Below, one piece after another: positions 37,371 through 46,578 of a DNA stretch of 64,000 nt; the stretch's first letter is position 1; every line of letters starts with the position of its first letter. This DNA comes from Chlamydia poikilotherma (GTDB lineage: Bacteria > Chlamydiota > Chlamydiia > Chlamydiales > Chlamydiaceae), in contig NZ_LS992154.1 of NCBI RefSeq assembly GCF_900239975.1, forward strand, positions 124,001 through 188,000, given 5' to 3'. Position numbers and translations under genes: made by a program. The notes under the pieces were generated by a model that searched no databases, was not told where the DNA came from, and was given only the letters and a program-made list of their open reading frames with translations.

Positions 37371-38007
37371 AGTTGTCGTCGTTTTGTTTATGGATTAGCT
37401 GAATCTTATGCTCTTTTTCATTTAGGAAGACTAGCACTTTATCTCGAGAAGCTTCGAATTTCTTAATAGCTTCATCTTCAGAAAGAACAGGTAGATTGAT
37501 TTTTTTCTTAGAGAGAGTCTTTTTCGCAGATTCGGGGATATAACCATACTGTTTTAAAGAATCCCACGCATCCATAGTTTCTATGGGCAACATATCATCG
37601 TAAAGATGAATAGCCTCTTGAAGCTCAATGATATGCTCTTCTTTTTTTGATAGTCCTATATCATGTTTCTTCTTGTCTTGGGATATTTTTAGATGTTTAT
37701 TCGCTAAAGTGCGAATTTTTTTAAAGGCCGAAATTACAGCACTATAAGCATTGCTGTGTTGTGTTTTTACTTGGAATGTCTCTTTCCCTACAGTCGCGGT
37801 TAGATGCACTTCGGTTCCTTGCTTCTCTTTATGCGATGTCAATACTACATGAATAGAATCTACTACGGGTAGTTGACCGCTTTTTTCAATGATCAACTGA
37901 CGTAGAGGTTGGGAAATATGGAAGGATTTACCCGTAATTTCTAGGTTGGCAATCTCGTCTCTTGGGGTTTTTTTCTGCCTTGCCGATCGACGTTGAGGAT
38001 TGTGCAT
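37324..38007 (-). CDS. hpf: Long-form ribosome hibernation promoting factor
   Basis: The 227-residue product has an N-terminal S30AE domain (LEITGKSFHISQPLRQLIIEK, seen in parts NLEITGKSFHIS and PLRQLIIEK; then DSIHVVLT and KTQHSNAYSAVISAFKKI) and a C-terminal domain with LSEDEAIKKFEASRDKVLVF and [10 protein letters not shown], matching the dimerisation domain of long HPF. Such proteins pair 70S ribosomes into inactive 100S dimers. AAGGAG lies five bases before the ATG. It could serve ribosome shut-down in elementary bodies; this is inference. Confidence 0.85.
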   Translation of the reverse strand: MHNPQRRSARQKKTPRDEIANLEITGKSFHISQPLRQLIIEKSGQLPVVDSIHVVLTSHKEKQGTEVHLTATVGKETFQVKTQHSNAYSAVISAFKKIRTLANKHLKISQDKKKHDIGLSKKEEHIIELQEAIHLYDDMLPIETMDAWDSLKQYGYIPESAKKTLSKKKINLPVLSEDEAIKKFEASRDKVLVFLNEKEHKIQLIHKQNDDNYVLIEPIIAPGFHIF

Positions 38008-38126
38008 GCCGTCTCCTTATGGTGAAAAGATTTATACAACATATGGAGATGAAAAAATCGAAAAAAAAAAGAGATTCTCCTACTTGTATTATAGGAGGGA
38101 AGCTCTTTATTCTAAAAAGTTTTTAA

Positions 38127-38200
38127 CGCACCGAAGAGGGCTCGAACCTCCAACCACCTGGTCCGAAGCCAGGTACTCTATCCGATTGAGCTATCGGTGC
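38127..38200 (-). tRNA. tRNA-Arg(UCG)
   Basis: A 74-base tRNA on the minus strand. The acceptor stem GCACCGA pairs with TCGGTGC, with discriminator G. The anticodon stem CCTGG/CCAGG holds loop CTTCGGA with anticodon TCG (plus-strand 38164-38166). The D arm is AGCTCAATCGGATAGAGT and the T arm contains GGTTCGAGCC. CCA is not encoded. Confidence 0.95.
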
Positions 38201-38276
38201 CTAAGGAAGCCCTTTTTCAGGGAATCTAAGACCTTTGAGAATAGAAAGCCTAACAGAAGTTTCCCTGAAACTCAAG

Positions 38277-38310
38277 AAAAACTCCCCTTCTCGCCAAGTT
38301 GGGAGTTTTT
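38277..38310. terminator. Bidirectional-looking terminator at the end of ctcC
   Basis: AAAAACTCCC (38277-38286) and GGGAGTTTTT (38301-38310) form a ten-base stem with a 14-base loop. Read on the minus strand it overlaps the ctcC stop codon and ends in TTTTTC, so it terminates ctcC before tRNA-Arg. The A/T flanks make it usable from either side. Confidence 0.8.
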
Positions 38311-39481
38311 AGCATAGCGCCAGCATGGTGTCTGTGAGATGGGTAGGGCTTTCTAGGATGACCACTCTTTCCAATACATTAGAGAGTTCTCGGATATTCC
38401 CAGGCCAGGAGTAGTCAAGCAGCGCGGTCTTGGCGCTTTCCGAAAGAGTTTTTATAGGTTTATTGTTCAATCTACAAAATTTTTCTAAAAAGTATTGAGA
38501 TAAGGGGAGAATATCTTCTTTTCTCTCTCTTAGAGGAGGGAGGTAGAGGGGAATGACGTTGAGGCGATAAAATAAGTCTTGTCTGAAGATCTTTTGGTCA
38601 ACAGCTTCCCTGAGATTGCGGTTTGATGTAGCTAAGATGCGCACATCTACGGAAAGAGTTTTTGTTCCCCCGAGATGTTCGAATTCTTTCTCTTGAATTG
38701 CTCTAAGGAGCTTTGCTTGAAGATTAACAGGCACTTCTGTAATTTCATCCAACAATAAAGTCCCTGTATGTGCGAGTTCAAAACGCCCGGCTTTTTTAGC
38801 TGTAGCTCCAGTAAAAGCTCCTTTTTCATGACCGAAAAATTCGGATTCTAATAGAGTTTCTGGAATGGCTGCACAATTAACCTTTATGTAAGGTTGGCAA
38901 GCTCTGGGAGAATTTCTATGAATGAAAAAAGAAAGCAATTCTTTCCCACATCCTGACTCCCCATGAATAAAGATGTTTGCAGAGCTGTCAGCAGCTTTTT
39001 TTGCTTTAGACAACAAATCCTTCATAGAAGGACTTTCGGCAATTAAAGGATGAGATTCTGATGAAATTTGTGACTTTAGCAAAAGATTCTCATTTACAAG
39101 ATCTTGTAGTTCTTCAGCTTTTGCTATGAAGGCAAATAGAGCTTCTGAGGAGAAAGGCTTAGTGAGATAGTTAAATGCTCCATGGTGCATCGCTTTTACG
39201 GCATTTTCTATAGTTCCATACGCAGTAATCACCAAGACAGGGGTTTGCGGAGAGAACTCTTTAGCTATTTTAATAATATCAATACCACTGCCGTCGGGCA
39301 TATTCATATCCGATATGATCAGGTCGTATTTATCTGAACGTATCTTTTGGGAGCCCTGCTTAACATTATCTGCTGTAAATGGAGAAAATCCTCGAGATAA
39401 AAGAAGCTCAGAAAGGAAATCTCTGAGCAAAGGCTCATCATCTACTATTAACACTCTTTCTATGGTCATCGGGCGTTTCAT
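38309..39481 (-). CDS. ctcC: NtrC-family response regulator CtcC (AtoC-like) without DNA-binding domain
   Basis: A 390-residue sigma54 activator. The receiver domain has acidic residues in IVDDEP (14-15) and the phospho-acceptor in SDMNMPDG (Asp58). The AAA+ domain has Walker A GESGCGKELL and the sigma54-contact loop GAFTGA. The sequence stops after SNVLERVVILESPTHLTD, with no Fis-type helix-turn-helix. That truncation is known for chlamydial CtcC, which must act without its own DNA site. The partner kinase ctcB is 3.2 kb away, beyond an opposite-strand gene. The start could also be the ATG four codons on. Confidence 0.92.
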   Translation of the reverse strand: MKRPMTIERVLIVDDEPLLRDFLSELLLSRGFSPFTADNVKQGSQKIRSDKYDLIISDMNMPDGSGIDIIKIAKEFSPQTPVLVITAYGTIENAVKAMHHGAFNYLTKPFSSEALFAFIAKAEELQDLVNENLLLKSQISSESHPLIAESPSMKDLLSKAKKAADSSANIFIHGESGCGKELLSFFIHRNSPRACQPYIKVNCAAIPETLLESEFFGHEKGAFTGATAKKAGRFELAHTGTLLLDEITEVPVNLQAKLLRAIQEKEFEHLGGTKTLSVDVRILATSNRNLREAVDQKIFRQDLFYRLNVIPLYLPPLRERKEDILPLSQYFLEKFCRLNNKPIKTLSESAKTALLDYSWPGNIRELSNVLERVVILESPTHLTDTMLALC

Positions 39482-39652
39482 TAATTTTTAATTTAAGATT
39501 TCTTATTACTAAATAGAATTAATCTGTGTAAAGAATGGTTTATTTATTCTATATTTCTATTTTAGTTCTTTAATTAAGATTTTTTTTATTGATTTTTAGT
39601 AGTTTAAGATAGTAAAATTTTTCGACTTAATTTTATTTAGGGCACTTATAGC

Positions 39653-42600
39653 ATGGCTTCTTCTCCAATACCAAATTCTTTGGTTTCTTCGTTGAATCCA
39701 GAAGTTACACAATCTCGTTTATCCTTATTTTCAGATTTAACTTCTCTAGAGAGGGGGGAGATTTCCTCTGCTTGGAAAGCGCGATGTCAGCTTGCCTCAT
39801 GTATTGGGCTGTTTTGTTTATCTCTTCTTGCTATTTGTGCTGGAACTTTAATTCTAACTTTATTACCGGCCACCCCCATGTTTATTGGGATAGCATTTAT
39901 TGCCCTCGGTAGCGTTTTGTTGGTTATGAGTTTGCTACTACACTTTTCAGCACGGCCGAATAAGAAAATGGTAGCGCAACAGGTAAATATTCAAGATTTA
40001 CAGACGCAACTTCAGGGCTTGTTAGCGACAACGGATGCTCGCGGTTTAGCTATAAACGGTTTTGATTCTAATGGCGATCCAAAATTAATAATTCAAGGAC
40101 GAGAGAATCTATTAGCAAAATTCGATAGAGATTTGCGTAAAAAGGAAGTGGATTTATACCGTCTCATATCTTCTGAAACAGAAAATAGACATCGTGTTTT
40201 GTCTGATTTATCAGAATTTCGTGAAATGCAAGAGCGGATTGGTGAGGAGCTTGAGCTTTTATATCGTTCTTACAATCAGCATATAACAGGAACGCGAGAT
40301 ACGGGACGCGACGGGCGTTTGATGGAGCTATGTCAAGAGAGAGATTTGCTCATCCAAGATCTTGCTGATGTGAGTATTGAAAAAGCAAATCAAACCGAGA
40401 CTATTACAAATTTACAGACCACCTTAAATACTCTTATTCAACGTATCAGATTATTGGAGAATCAAATTTCTACTGATGCTGATAGCGGTCAGCAACATTC
40501 AGGATTGGTAACGGGTCTACAACCTCTGTTGCAAGAGCAAAATATTTTATTATCCAGGCTCTCTCAAGCATATGAGGGGCTAATCAATTTATCCCTACGC
40601 GATGAGAACTTAACCAATCGACGTATTGATTTAGAGAAAGAAATTCAATCGCTTATTGAAGCTACATCTGAAAGGGTAGTATTTAATCGTGAATACAGAG
40701 ATAGATATCTACGTTCTTCGGGAACCATAAATCAATTAACGAATAACCTACGTGAAAAAGAAGCAACACTTCTAGGATTTACCCAGGAAATAGAAGCATT
40801 AACTGAAGAAGTCGAAAGACTTCGTAATCGCCAACTAGGCGGAGAATATACTCAAGAAGATATCGATGGTTACCGCAACATTATAAGTGTTAAAGAAATG
40901 GCTATTGAGCAGCTTCAAGAACAGCTTGTAAGGTACAGACGGCTTCTTGATGAGGCAGTTGCCGTTAATAGCCGCATCTCTCAAGGGGCTCAAGAAAGTG
41001 AAAGACAAGCTTTACAAATGGCAGCTTTAGAACAGAGAGAAAGAGTCTTAAATACGAAGATTCTTGCGCTACAAGGGGACATCAATAGACATGAAGCAGA
41101 AACACAACGTCTACGTCAGGAAAACGACGAATTGCGAGAGCTGGTATTAACGGCAGAGAGTAATCCGGGCTCTAATGCACAAATAGAGGCTCTTCAAAGA
41201 GAAATTCGAAGATTAACAGTAGATTTAGAAGCTGTTATTAGAGAACGAGCAGATCTCTCAGAAGCTCTTTCTGTTGCACGTACACAACTAACAGACTCGC
41301 AATTGCGCTATGCAACCCTTAGAGAGGAAGTTCTAGGCAAGGATGAGGAAATAACAGGTCTTAAAATAGAACTTGATAGACTTCGTACGAATATTCAGTC
41401 TTACGATAGCGATATTGATAATCTGCACCGTTCTTTACAAGGTGAGGTAGAATTAAGAAATTCTATAGATGTCTTAAGAAATGAGATTGATAGATTAGAG
41501 CAAGAAAAACGCAATCTTAATGCACGCCTATTGGACGCGGTTGAGCAAAACCGTACGAATATAGAACTGTTACAACAAAGTGAGCAGGAAAAAGAAAGGC
41601 TTATTCAAGAGATTCAAGGTTTACGTATACGGCATGATCAAGAAAAGTTTGCTTTACAAGAGCAGGTAGCTCAACTAGAAGAGACCATGCGGGATCGTCA
41701 CCTGCAGCATATAGAAGAGACCTCGCGATTGAAATTAGAAAATAATCAGATGGAAAATCTTCTCAGAGATGCAAATAGACTTGCTGAACATAGCGAGGAG
41801 GGTGCTATGCAGATGCTGGCCACACAGTTGATTGCTTTATCCTCCCATATTAAGCAGAGGAAAAAAAACGAAACTCAACGTCTCGAATTTTCGGAGATGC
41901 TTGCTTTTACTGCTCCAAGATTTTTCGGTCACATAGGAACAGGCCTTTCCTGCAGGCAATTGCGTCCTGGAGTATATTTAGAAGTAGAACTACCAGAGGG
42001 TGCTACAGATGCTCAAAAGCGTGCTGTTATCGAACAGCGTTGCCTGCGTGAATGGTTCTTAGCTTTGTTGGGCTTCTTCACTATAGATCAGATAGAGGCG
42101 ATGTCGCAAAGAGCTAACGCATTAGTTGCAACATCTCAGGGACAACCACATTTGGATGAGTTATTTGATGAATTGGCCGGAGAATTCCCTGAAATTCGTA
42201 CTTCTTCGGGAACACTTACCGAATGGTTGTCAACTTGCTATAGCTACGTGACAGACCTACCGATTTTCAATGATTATTCACGTTGGACAGGTTTCTTATT
42301 CTCGATGTTGCAGAAAATGCATAGAGGAACAGGAGGCCTGTTAGAGAACTACTCTGAAGAAGAAAATAGCTTCTTAAGAGCTATGTCAAACTTCTCTGGT
42401 AAGATTCCTTTAGTTTTAGGAAGTATTGGTCACGGTGAGGGTACAACACCAGGAGCTGCAAATCCTTTAGGAGATTTGAACTATGAGAACCTAGGAAATA
42501 TTACATGGAATCGTTTAATAAGAGTTGTAGAGGAGCTTTTATCTGTGAGAAGTAGTCTTAATGGCCCGCTTATCTTAGAAGTACATGATGTTTGTGAAAG

Positions 42601-42691
42601 CGCTGTGAGGACAGTAACTGCTGGAGTTTATACTGATACGTTAACCCGACAGTACCCACCAACTAGATGGAATCCTCCAAACGATCTTTAA
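39653..42691 (+). CDS. Large coiled-coil Inc-like protein
   Basis: A 1012-residue protein with the bilobed hydrophobic domain of inclusion-membrane proteins at about residues 47-98: two helices around the turn PATP. A very long coiled coil (about 105-735), rich in Glu, Gln, Arg and Leu, follows, and then a globular C-terminal region of about 270 residues with LREWFLALLGFFTIDQIEAM. There is no cleavable signal, which suits type III secretion. It separates ctcC from ctcB. From memory C. pneumoniae has an IncA-like Rab-binding protein (Cpn0585) at this place; homology was not tested. Confidence 0.75.
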   Translation: MASSPIPNSLVSSLNPEVTQSRLSLFSDLTSLERGEISSAWKARCQLASCIGLFCLSLLAICAGTLILTLLPATPMFIGIAFIALGSVLLVMSLLLHFSARPNKKMVAQQVNIQDLQTQLQGLLATTDARGLAINGFDSNGDPKLIIQGRENLLAKFDRDLRKKEVDLYRLISSETENRHRVLSDLSEFREMQERIGEELELLYRSYNQHITGTRDTGRDGRLMELCQERDLLIQDLADVSIEKANQTETITNLQTTLNTLIQRIRLLENQISTDADSGQQHSGLVTGLQPLLQEQNILLSRLSQAYEGLINLSLRDENLTNRRIDLEKEIQSLIEATSERVVFNREYRDRYLRSSGTINQLTNNLREKEATLLGFTQEIEALTEEVERLRNRQLGGEYTQEDIDGYRNIISVKEMAIEQLQEQLVRYRRLLDEAVAVNSRISQGAQESERQALQMAALEQRERVLNTKILALQGDINRHEAETQRLRQENDELRELVLTAESNPGSNAQIEALQREIRRLTVDLEAVIRERADLSEALSVARTQLTDSQLRYATLREEVLGKDEEITGLKIELDRLRTNIQSYDSDIDNLHRSLQGEVELRNSIDVLRNEIDRLEQEKRNLNARLLDAVEQNRTNIELLQQSEQEKERLIQEIQGLRIRHDQEKFALQEQVAQLEETMRDRHLQHIEETSRLKLENNQMENLLRDANRLAEHSEEGAMQMLATQLIALSSHIKQRKKNETQRLEFSEMLAFTAPRFFGHIGTGLSCRQLRPGVYLEVELPEGATDAQKRAVIEQRCLREWFLALLGFFTIDQIEAMSQRANALVATSQGQPHLDELFDELAGEFPEIRTSSGTLTEWLSTCYSYVTDLPIFNDYSRWTGFLFSMLQKMHRGTGGLLENYSEEENSFLRAMSNFSGKIPLVLGSIGHGEGTTPGAANPLGDLNYENLGNITWNRLIRVVEELLSVRSSLNGPLILEVHDVCESAVRTVTAGVYTDTLTRQYPPTRWNPPNDL

Positions 42692-42700
42692 TTCTTTATT

Positions 42701-43759
42701 TTAGGGTTGAGGAATCTTTAGAGTGAAGGTGATATTTGCGTTAGCATTTTCTACGTGAATGTCACCACAGTGCAAACGCATGATCTTTAAAGCTTCTGCC
42801 AACCCTAAACCATTTCCTTGAGCTTTCGTTGTAAAAAATGGAATAAACAGCTTATCGAAAATCTCTTGAGAGATCTGACCCGGATTTGTTACTGAAATAT
42901 CTCCTGACGAGTGTAGGGTAACTGTCATAGGGGATTTTGTTGCTTCAGCAGCGTTTTTTACAAGATTCCACACCACGCTATTCATTCTATCAGGATCTAT
43001 AGAACGTATTATAGAAATTGAAGTCTCACGTTCGAATTTGCAAAAGGGAAATGTGATTGATAATAGGGGAATAAGTGATGAAAAAAAATCTTGTAGGTCT
43101 ATAGCTTTTAGATTTAGTGGTTGGGATTTTGTATACTCTAACATTGAAGAAACTAAAGTGTTTAAAGAACGTGTTCCATCAATGATTGAGGAAAGCATAC
43201 GCTGATGACGTGGGGATGAGAGCTCTTCTTTTAATATGGAGGCAAATCCCGCAATACCACTTAAGGGATTGCGAATTTCATGAGCTAGGGTTGCTGTCAT
43301 TTTTCCTAGTTCAGCTATATTTTTATATCTTTCAATAGCATTTTCTAATTGCTTATATTCTGAGCGATCTCGAATTAATAGAAAAAGGTAACCATTTAAG
43401 GAGTTTCTTCTTATGAAGATTTCCGCATCACGATCTTGATCATTTTTCGATAATGTTAGACGTAATGTTTTTGGGGAGGGTAAAGATTGCAAAGCTTCAT
43501 TTATAGAAAATCCAAAGAAAGTTTCTGGGAAAAAATCTGTGAAGGGTTTTTGCAGTATTTCTAATTCTTCAGGAACACCTAAAATTTCACGAGCTTGTGA
43601 ATTAAAAATTAAAATGTTGCCTACTTCTGAGAGTAGGATAATCCCATCGGGAATCGCTGTAAGAATAGTATCTGCTTCTTTATAAGATTGGGTGATACGA
43701 GATTTGATCTCTATCAACTCTTGAGTTGAAGAACATGATTTACAATCGTTGCTGCTCAT
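42701..43759 (-). CDS. ctcB: Two-component sensor kinase CtcB (AtoS-like)
   Basis: A 352-residue cytoplasmic kinase without membrane helices. A PAS domain (about 32-130, ILTAIPDGIILLSEVGNIL) precedes the HisKA domain with TLAHEIRNPLSG (His160) and a HATPase domain with NLVKNAAEAT (N box) and GNGLGLAEALKI (G box). It would phosphorylate CtcC to activate sigma54 transcription, which in chlamydiae is linked to the RB-to-EB transition. Its 5' end overlaps the small upstream gene by 20 bases. Confidence 0.93.
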   Translation of the reverse strand: MSSNDCKSCSSTQELIEIKSRITQSYKEADTILTAIPDGIILLSEVGNILIFNSQAREILGVPEELEILQKPFTDFFPETFFGFSINEALQSLPSPKTLRLTLSKNDQDRDAEIFIRRNSLNGYLFLLIRDRSEYKQLENAIERYKNIAELGKMTATLAHEIRNPLSGIAGFASILKEELSSPRHQRMLSSIIDGTRSLNTLVSSMLEYTKSQPLNLKAIDLQDFFSSLIPLLSITFPFCKFERETSISIIRSIDPDRMNSVVWNLVKNAAEATKSPMTVTLHSSGDISVTNPGQISQEIFDKLFIPFFTTKAQGNGLGLAEALKIMRLHCGDIHVENANANITFTLKIPQP

Positions 43760-44066
43760 AAATCCCTAACTCTTTTTTTCTCTGGAGATAGTTGAGTTTG
43801 TCCGTATCAAGAATTTTCGTGATGATTTCTCGAATATCCGAGAGTTCTTCTTGAATGTCTTGAGGTAATACCGAAGTAAAACAATGCCGAAATTCTTTAA
43901 TCTGGTTATCAACTTTGTCTATACAAGATAGAAGTGTTTTTTTCTGCTGTAATACTTTTTCAAGTTCTATAGGAGTTAATGAAGGCTCTGTTTCAGTAAG
44001 ATCAAGAATAGCTAAGAAAAAGCCTTTCTTTTTTTTAAGGAGAAGTAGGAGAGCTTGTTCTTTCAT
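43740..44066 (-). CDS. Small helical protein upstream of ctcB
   Basis: A 108-residue, mostly helical protein from the ATG at 44066 (MKEQALLLLLKKKKG). It is rich in Leu, Lys, Glu and Gln with coiled-coil-like spacing (LEKVLQQKKTLLSCIDKVDNQ). Size and character recall FlgN-type export chaperones, but this is only suggestive. Upstream in-frame extension begins with a TTG. It is translationally coupled with ctcB (20-base overlap), which implies a linked function. Matches CT466 by order (from memory). Confidence 0.6.
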   Translation of the reverse strand: MKEQALLLLLKKKKGFFLAILDLTETEPSLTPIELEKVLQQKKTLLSCIDKVDNQIKEFRHCFTSVLPQDIQEELSDIREIITKILDTDKLNYLQRKKELGIYEQQRL

Positions 44067-44156
44067 AGGAAGCAAGGGGTTCGGCACGTAGCTTTTCTTA
44101 AAAAAAACTACTAACGAATTTATTAGCAACCTGAAAAAACTTAGAAAGAAAACTTA

Positions 44157-44239
44157 TGCCGGCGATTGGACTCGAACCAACACCTTATTGCTAAGAGTAG
44201 ATTTTGAGTCTACCGCGTCTACCATTCCGCCACGCCGGC
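44157..44239 (-). tRNA. tRNA-Leu(CAA)
   Basis: An 83-base class II tRNA on the minus strand. The acceptor stem GCCGGCG pairs with CGCCGGC, with discriminator A. The anticodon stem GTAGA/TCTAC holds loop CTCAAAA with anticodon CAA (plus-strand 44204-44206), reading UUG. The T arm contains GGTTCGAGTCC. CCA is not encoded. Confidence 0.95.
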
Positions 44240-44294
44240 ATAAAGTGCGTCTACACTGTACGTGTTCTTTTCTAATAAGCGCAAGGGAAATCTC

Positions 44295-45002
44295 TTAAGA
44301 TAGGGGAGATGGGGGAGTTTCTATAGGCTGACCTTTTTCTAGATCATAGAGCATTTCTATAGCTAGGTAGGTTCCCTTATCTTTGCGTGTTAGGGTTATG
44401 AGAAATTCCTCGTTTTGTAGAGTTGTTTCTGTGGTTATAAAATCTATAGAACATGGATAGGTATTTTTCTTTTTATAGAGAGATCGCAAGAGAGAACTCA
44501 GAGAATCCATAGAAAGTTTTTTATCGGTGAATAAAAGAGCAGCGTTTCCATTAAGATGCTTAATAGAAAGTGTTTCCCCTGAAGCTTTCAGAAAACGAAA
44601 ATGTTTATGACAACAAAATCCTTCGACTATGGAGATGGTATTGTGTGTATTTAATAAACGCGTAATATCAATAATTCTTGAATGTATGGGAAAGATTTTA
44701 CACAAGCTATGGTTCAATCCGTCACAATCATAGAGGGTGCCATTCTCCGTTTCTATAGAAATTAAGGATCCATGACAATGAAACGAATATCTAGTGATTA
44801 CCCGGCGTTGTGGAGTAGGCCAGGAATATTTAGGTAAAGGATTTTCCCGGCTTTCGGGATAAATAACGACAGAATGTCCTTGTTGTGAGGTGATTCTCCC
44901 CGCACGTATATGCCTATGAGGTGTTTCTGTAGAATTTGTACAACTACAGATTAAGGGAAATAGAAAAAATCCTAAACTTGTCTTAATAAGAATCCTGTGC
45001 AC
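44295..45002 (-). CDS. Putative lipoprotein of unknown function
   Basis: A 235-residue protein with an N-terminal signal (MHRILIKTSLGFFLFPLICS) ending at a Cys in LICSC, a tolerable lipobox. The remainder is beta-rich, with regularly spaced segments such as GHSVVIYPESR and LISIETENGTLYDCDG, and no motif I know. It is convergent with nothing close and divergent from the HAD phosphatase gene. It matches CT465 by order (from memory). Confidence 0.6.
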   Translation of the reverse strand: MHRILIKTSLGFFLFPLICSCTNSTETPHRHIRAGRITSQQGHSVVIYPESRENPLPKYSWPTPQRRVITRYSFHCHGSLISIETENGTLYDCDGLNHSLCKIFPIHSRIIDITRLLNTHNTISIVEGFCCHKHFRFLKASGETLSIKHLNGNAALLFTDKKLSMDSLSSLLRSLYKKKNTYPCSIDFITTETTLQNEEFLITLTRKDKGTYLAIEMLYDLEKGQPIETPPSPLS

Positions 45003-45136
45003 AGGTTAGAATCTCTCCTAATGTTTTTAGTCATTCTAGAGAAATAAAGCATAACTTCTAAAGCTTATTTCATTACGTTGTAGATTTACTATATTCAGTT
45101 AGGGGAAAAATATAATAGGGTGGGGTTAGGGTAGCC

Positions 45137-45829
45137 GTGAATATCAACAATTATCAGGTTTTCTTTTTTGATTTAGATGGTTTGGTTATCGATACTGAAC
45201 CTTTATATTATAGGGCTTTTTTAGAGGCATGTAGAGAGCATGGGCTCGATGTTACTATGGATTTCTCTACATATTATTTATTTTCGATGTTGGGAAGAGA
45301 AGTTTTCAAACAGAAATTCTTAGAGATTTACCCTAATACAGAATCTTTTTTTCCACAGTGTTTTCACGATCGAGAACATATCTATAGGGAATTAATACAA
45401 ACTGAGGTTCCTTCTTTACTTCCTGGTGTTGAAGATTTTCTAGGATTGCTATTAGCTGAAAATAAAACTGTAGGTGTGGTTACAAATTCCTCAGAAGTGC
45501 TTATCCAACGTTTTCGTGAGGTCCTTCCTATGCTTAATCAGTTTCAATTTTGGGTAACTCGTGAAGATTATCAACGTCCTAAACCTTATCCCGATAGTTA
45601 TCAACACGCCTACGAAGCATTTGTTCAAGAAGGAGAGAAGGTCGTAGGTTTTGAAGATAGTGTAAAGGGGTTGCGTGCTCTTACAGGGATTCCAGCAACA
45701 TTAGTTGCTGTGAATGCAATGTTACCGTTGTCTCGAGATAGTCACGAAGATTTTTGTGAGAAAGATTTTCACTATTTCGTGTCTTTCAATGAATTGATCG
45801 CACATTCCGAAGTGCAAAACCAATTATAA
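45137..45829 (+). CDS. gph: HAD-superfamily phosphatase (phosphoglycolate phosphatase-like)
   Basis: A 230-residue subclass I HAD hydrolase. Motif I is [13 protein letters not shown] (about 11-23), motif II is VVTNSS, motif III has the Lys in RPKPYPD, and motif IV is [10 protein letters not shown]. The substrate is not evident; phosphoglycolate or a sugar phosphate are usual. The start is GTG at 45137. Its last 58 bases overlap the 3' end of truA on the other strand. Confidence 0.85.
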   Translation: MNINNYQVFFFDLDGLVIDTEPLYYRAFLEACREHGLDVTMDFSTYYLFSMLGREVFKQKFLEIYPNTESFFPQCFHDREHIYRELIQTEVPSLLPGVEDFLGLLLAENKTVGVVTNSSEVLIQRFREVLPMLNQFQFWVTREDYQRPKPYPDSYQHAYEAFVQEGEKVVGFEDSVKGLRALTGIPATLVAVNAMLPLSRDSHEDFCEKDFHYFVSFNELIAHSEVQNQL

Positions 45830-46578
45830 GGTTCAGGGTAACATACGTGATGCAAAGATAACGCGTAGCTAGGAGCTGTGGGTGGTCCTTGTCTACGATT
45901 TTTCTTTTCTAGGATCTCCTGGATATAATCTGGAGGATATTTTCTTTTGCTAATATCTAAAAGAGATCCGACGATATTCCTTACCATTTTATACAAAAAA
46001 CCATTCCCTTTACAGATGATGGTTACCGTTTCTTCCTTATCTATAACCTCTAGTTTGAATAACGTTCTTACTGTAGAGTTATAGTTTCTTCCGTGATTTG
46101 CGAAAGAGGCGAAATCATGAGTTCCTAATAGGTATGTGGTTCCTTTTTGCATAAGATCTACATCTAAAAGATGTCGTGGGTAATAGGAAAAATAACGTTC
46201 CCAGGGAAGAGGTTTCTGAGATCTTGTGAGTGAATAGTGATATTCTTTAGCGATAGCTGCAAAGCGAGAATGAAAATTGTCATCAGCAAGAACAACATCA
46301 CGAACAACAATGTCTTTGGGTAAAATAGCATTGAGCATTTTTTTTATGTTCCGAACTTGTGAAAACAGCGGGTGGTTGGGTTGTGAAAAATGTGCTACTT
46401 GACCAAAAGCATGAACTCCCGAATCAGTACGTCCTGAAGAGGTTACAACGATACGTTTTCCTAAAATTCCTTCTAGTGATTTTTCTATAACTTCTTGAAT
46501 AGAGAGATCATTAGGTTGTCTTTGCCAGCCGGCATAGGCAGTTCCTTGATAGGCTAAGAGTAGAACGACTCGTGTCAT
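45772..46578 (-). CDS. truA: tRNA pseudouridine(38-40) synthase TruA
   Basis: TruA isomerises uridines in the anticodon arm. The 268-residue product has the catalytic Asp in [14 protein letters not shown] (Asp52) and the family sequences [14 protein letters not shown] and [14 protein letters not shown]. The ATG overlaps the ispD stop (ATGA). The C terminus converges on and overlaps the HAD phosphatase gene. Confidence 0.95.
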   Translation of the reverse strand: MTRVVLLLAYQGTAYAGWQRQPNDLSIQEVIEKSLEGILGKRIVVTSSGRTDSGVHAFGQVAHFSQPNHPLFSQVRNIKKMLNAILPKDIVVRDVVLADDNFHSRFAAIAKEYHYSLTRSQKPLPWERYFSYYPRHLLDVDLMQKGTTYLLGTHDFASFANHGRNYNSTVRTLFKLEVIDKEETVTIICKGNGFLYKMVRNIVGSLLDISKRKYPPDYIQEILEKKNRRQGPPTAPSYALSLHHVCYPEPYNWFCTSECAINSLKDTK

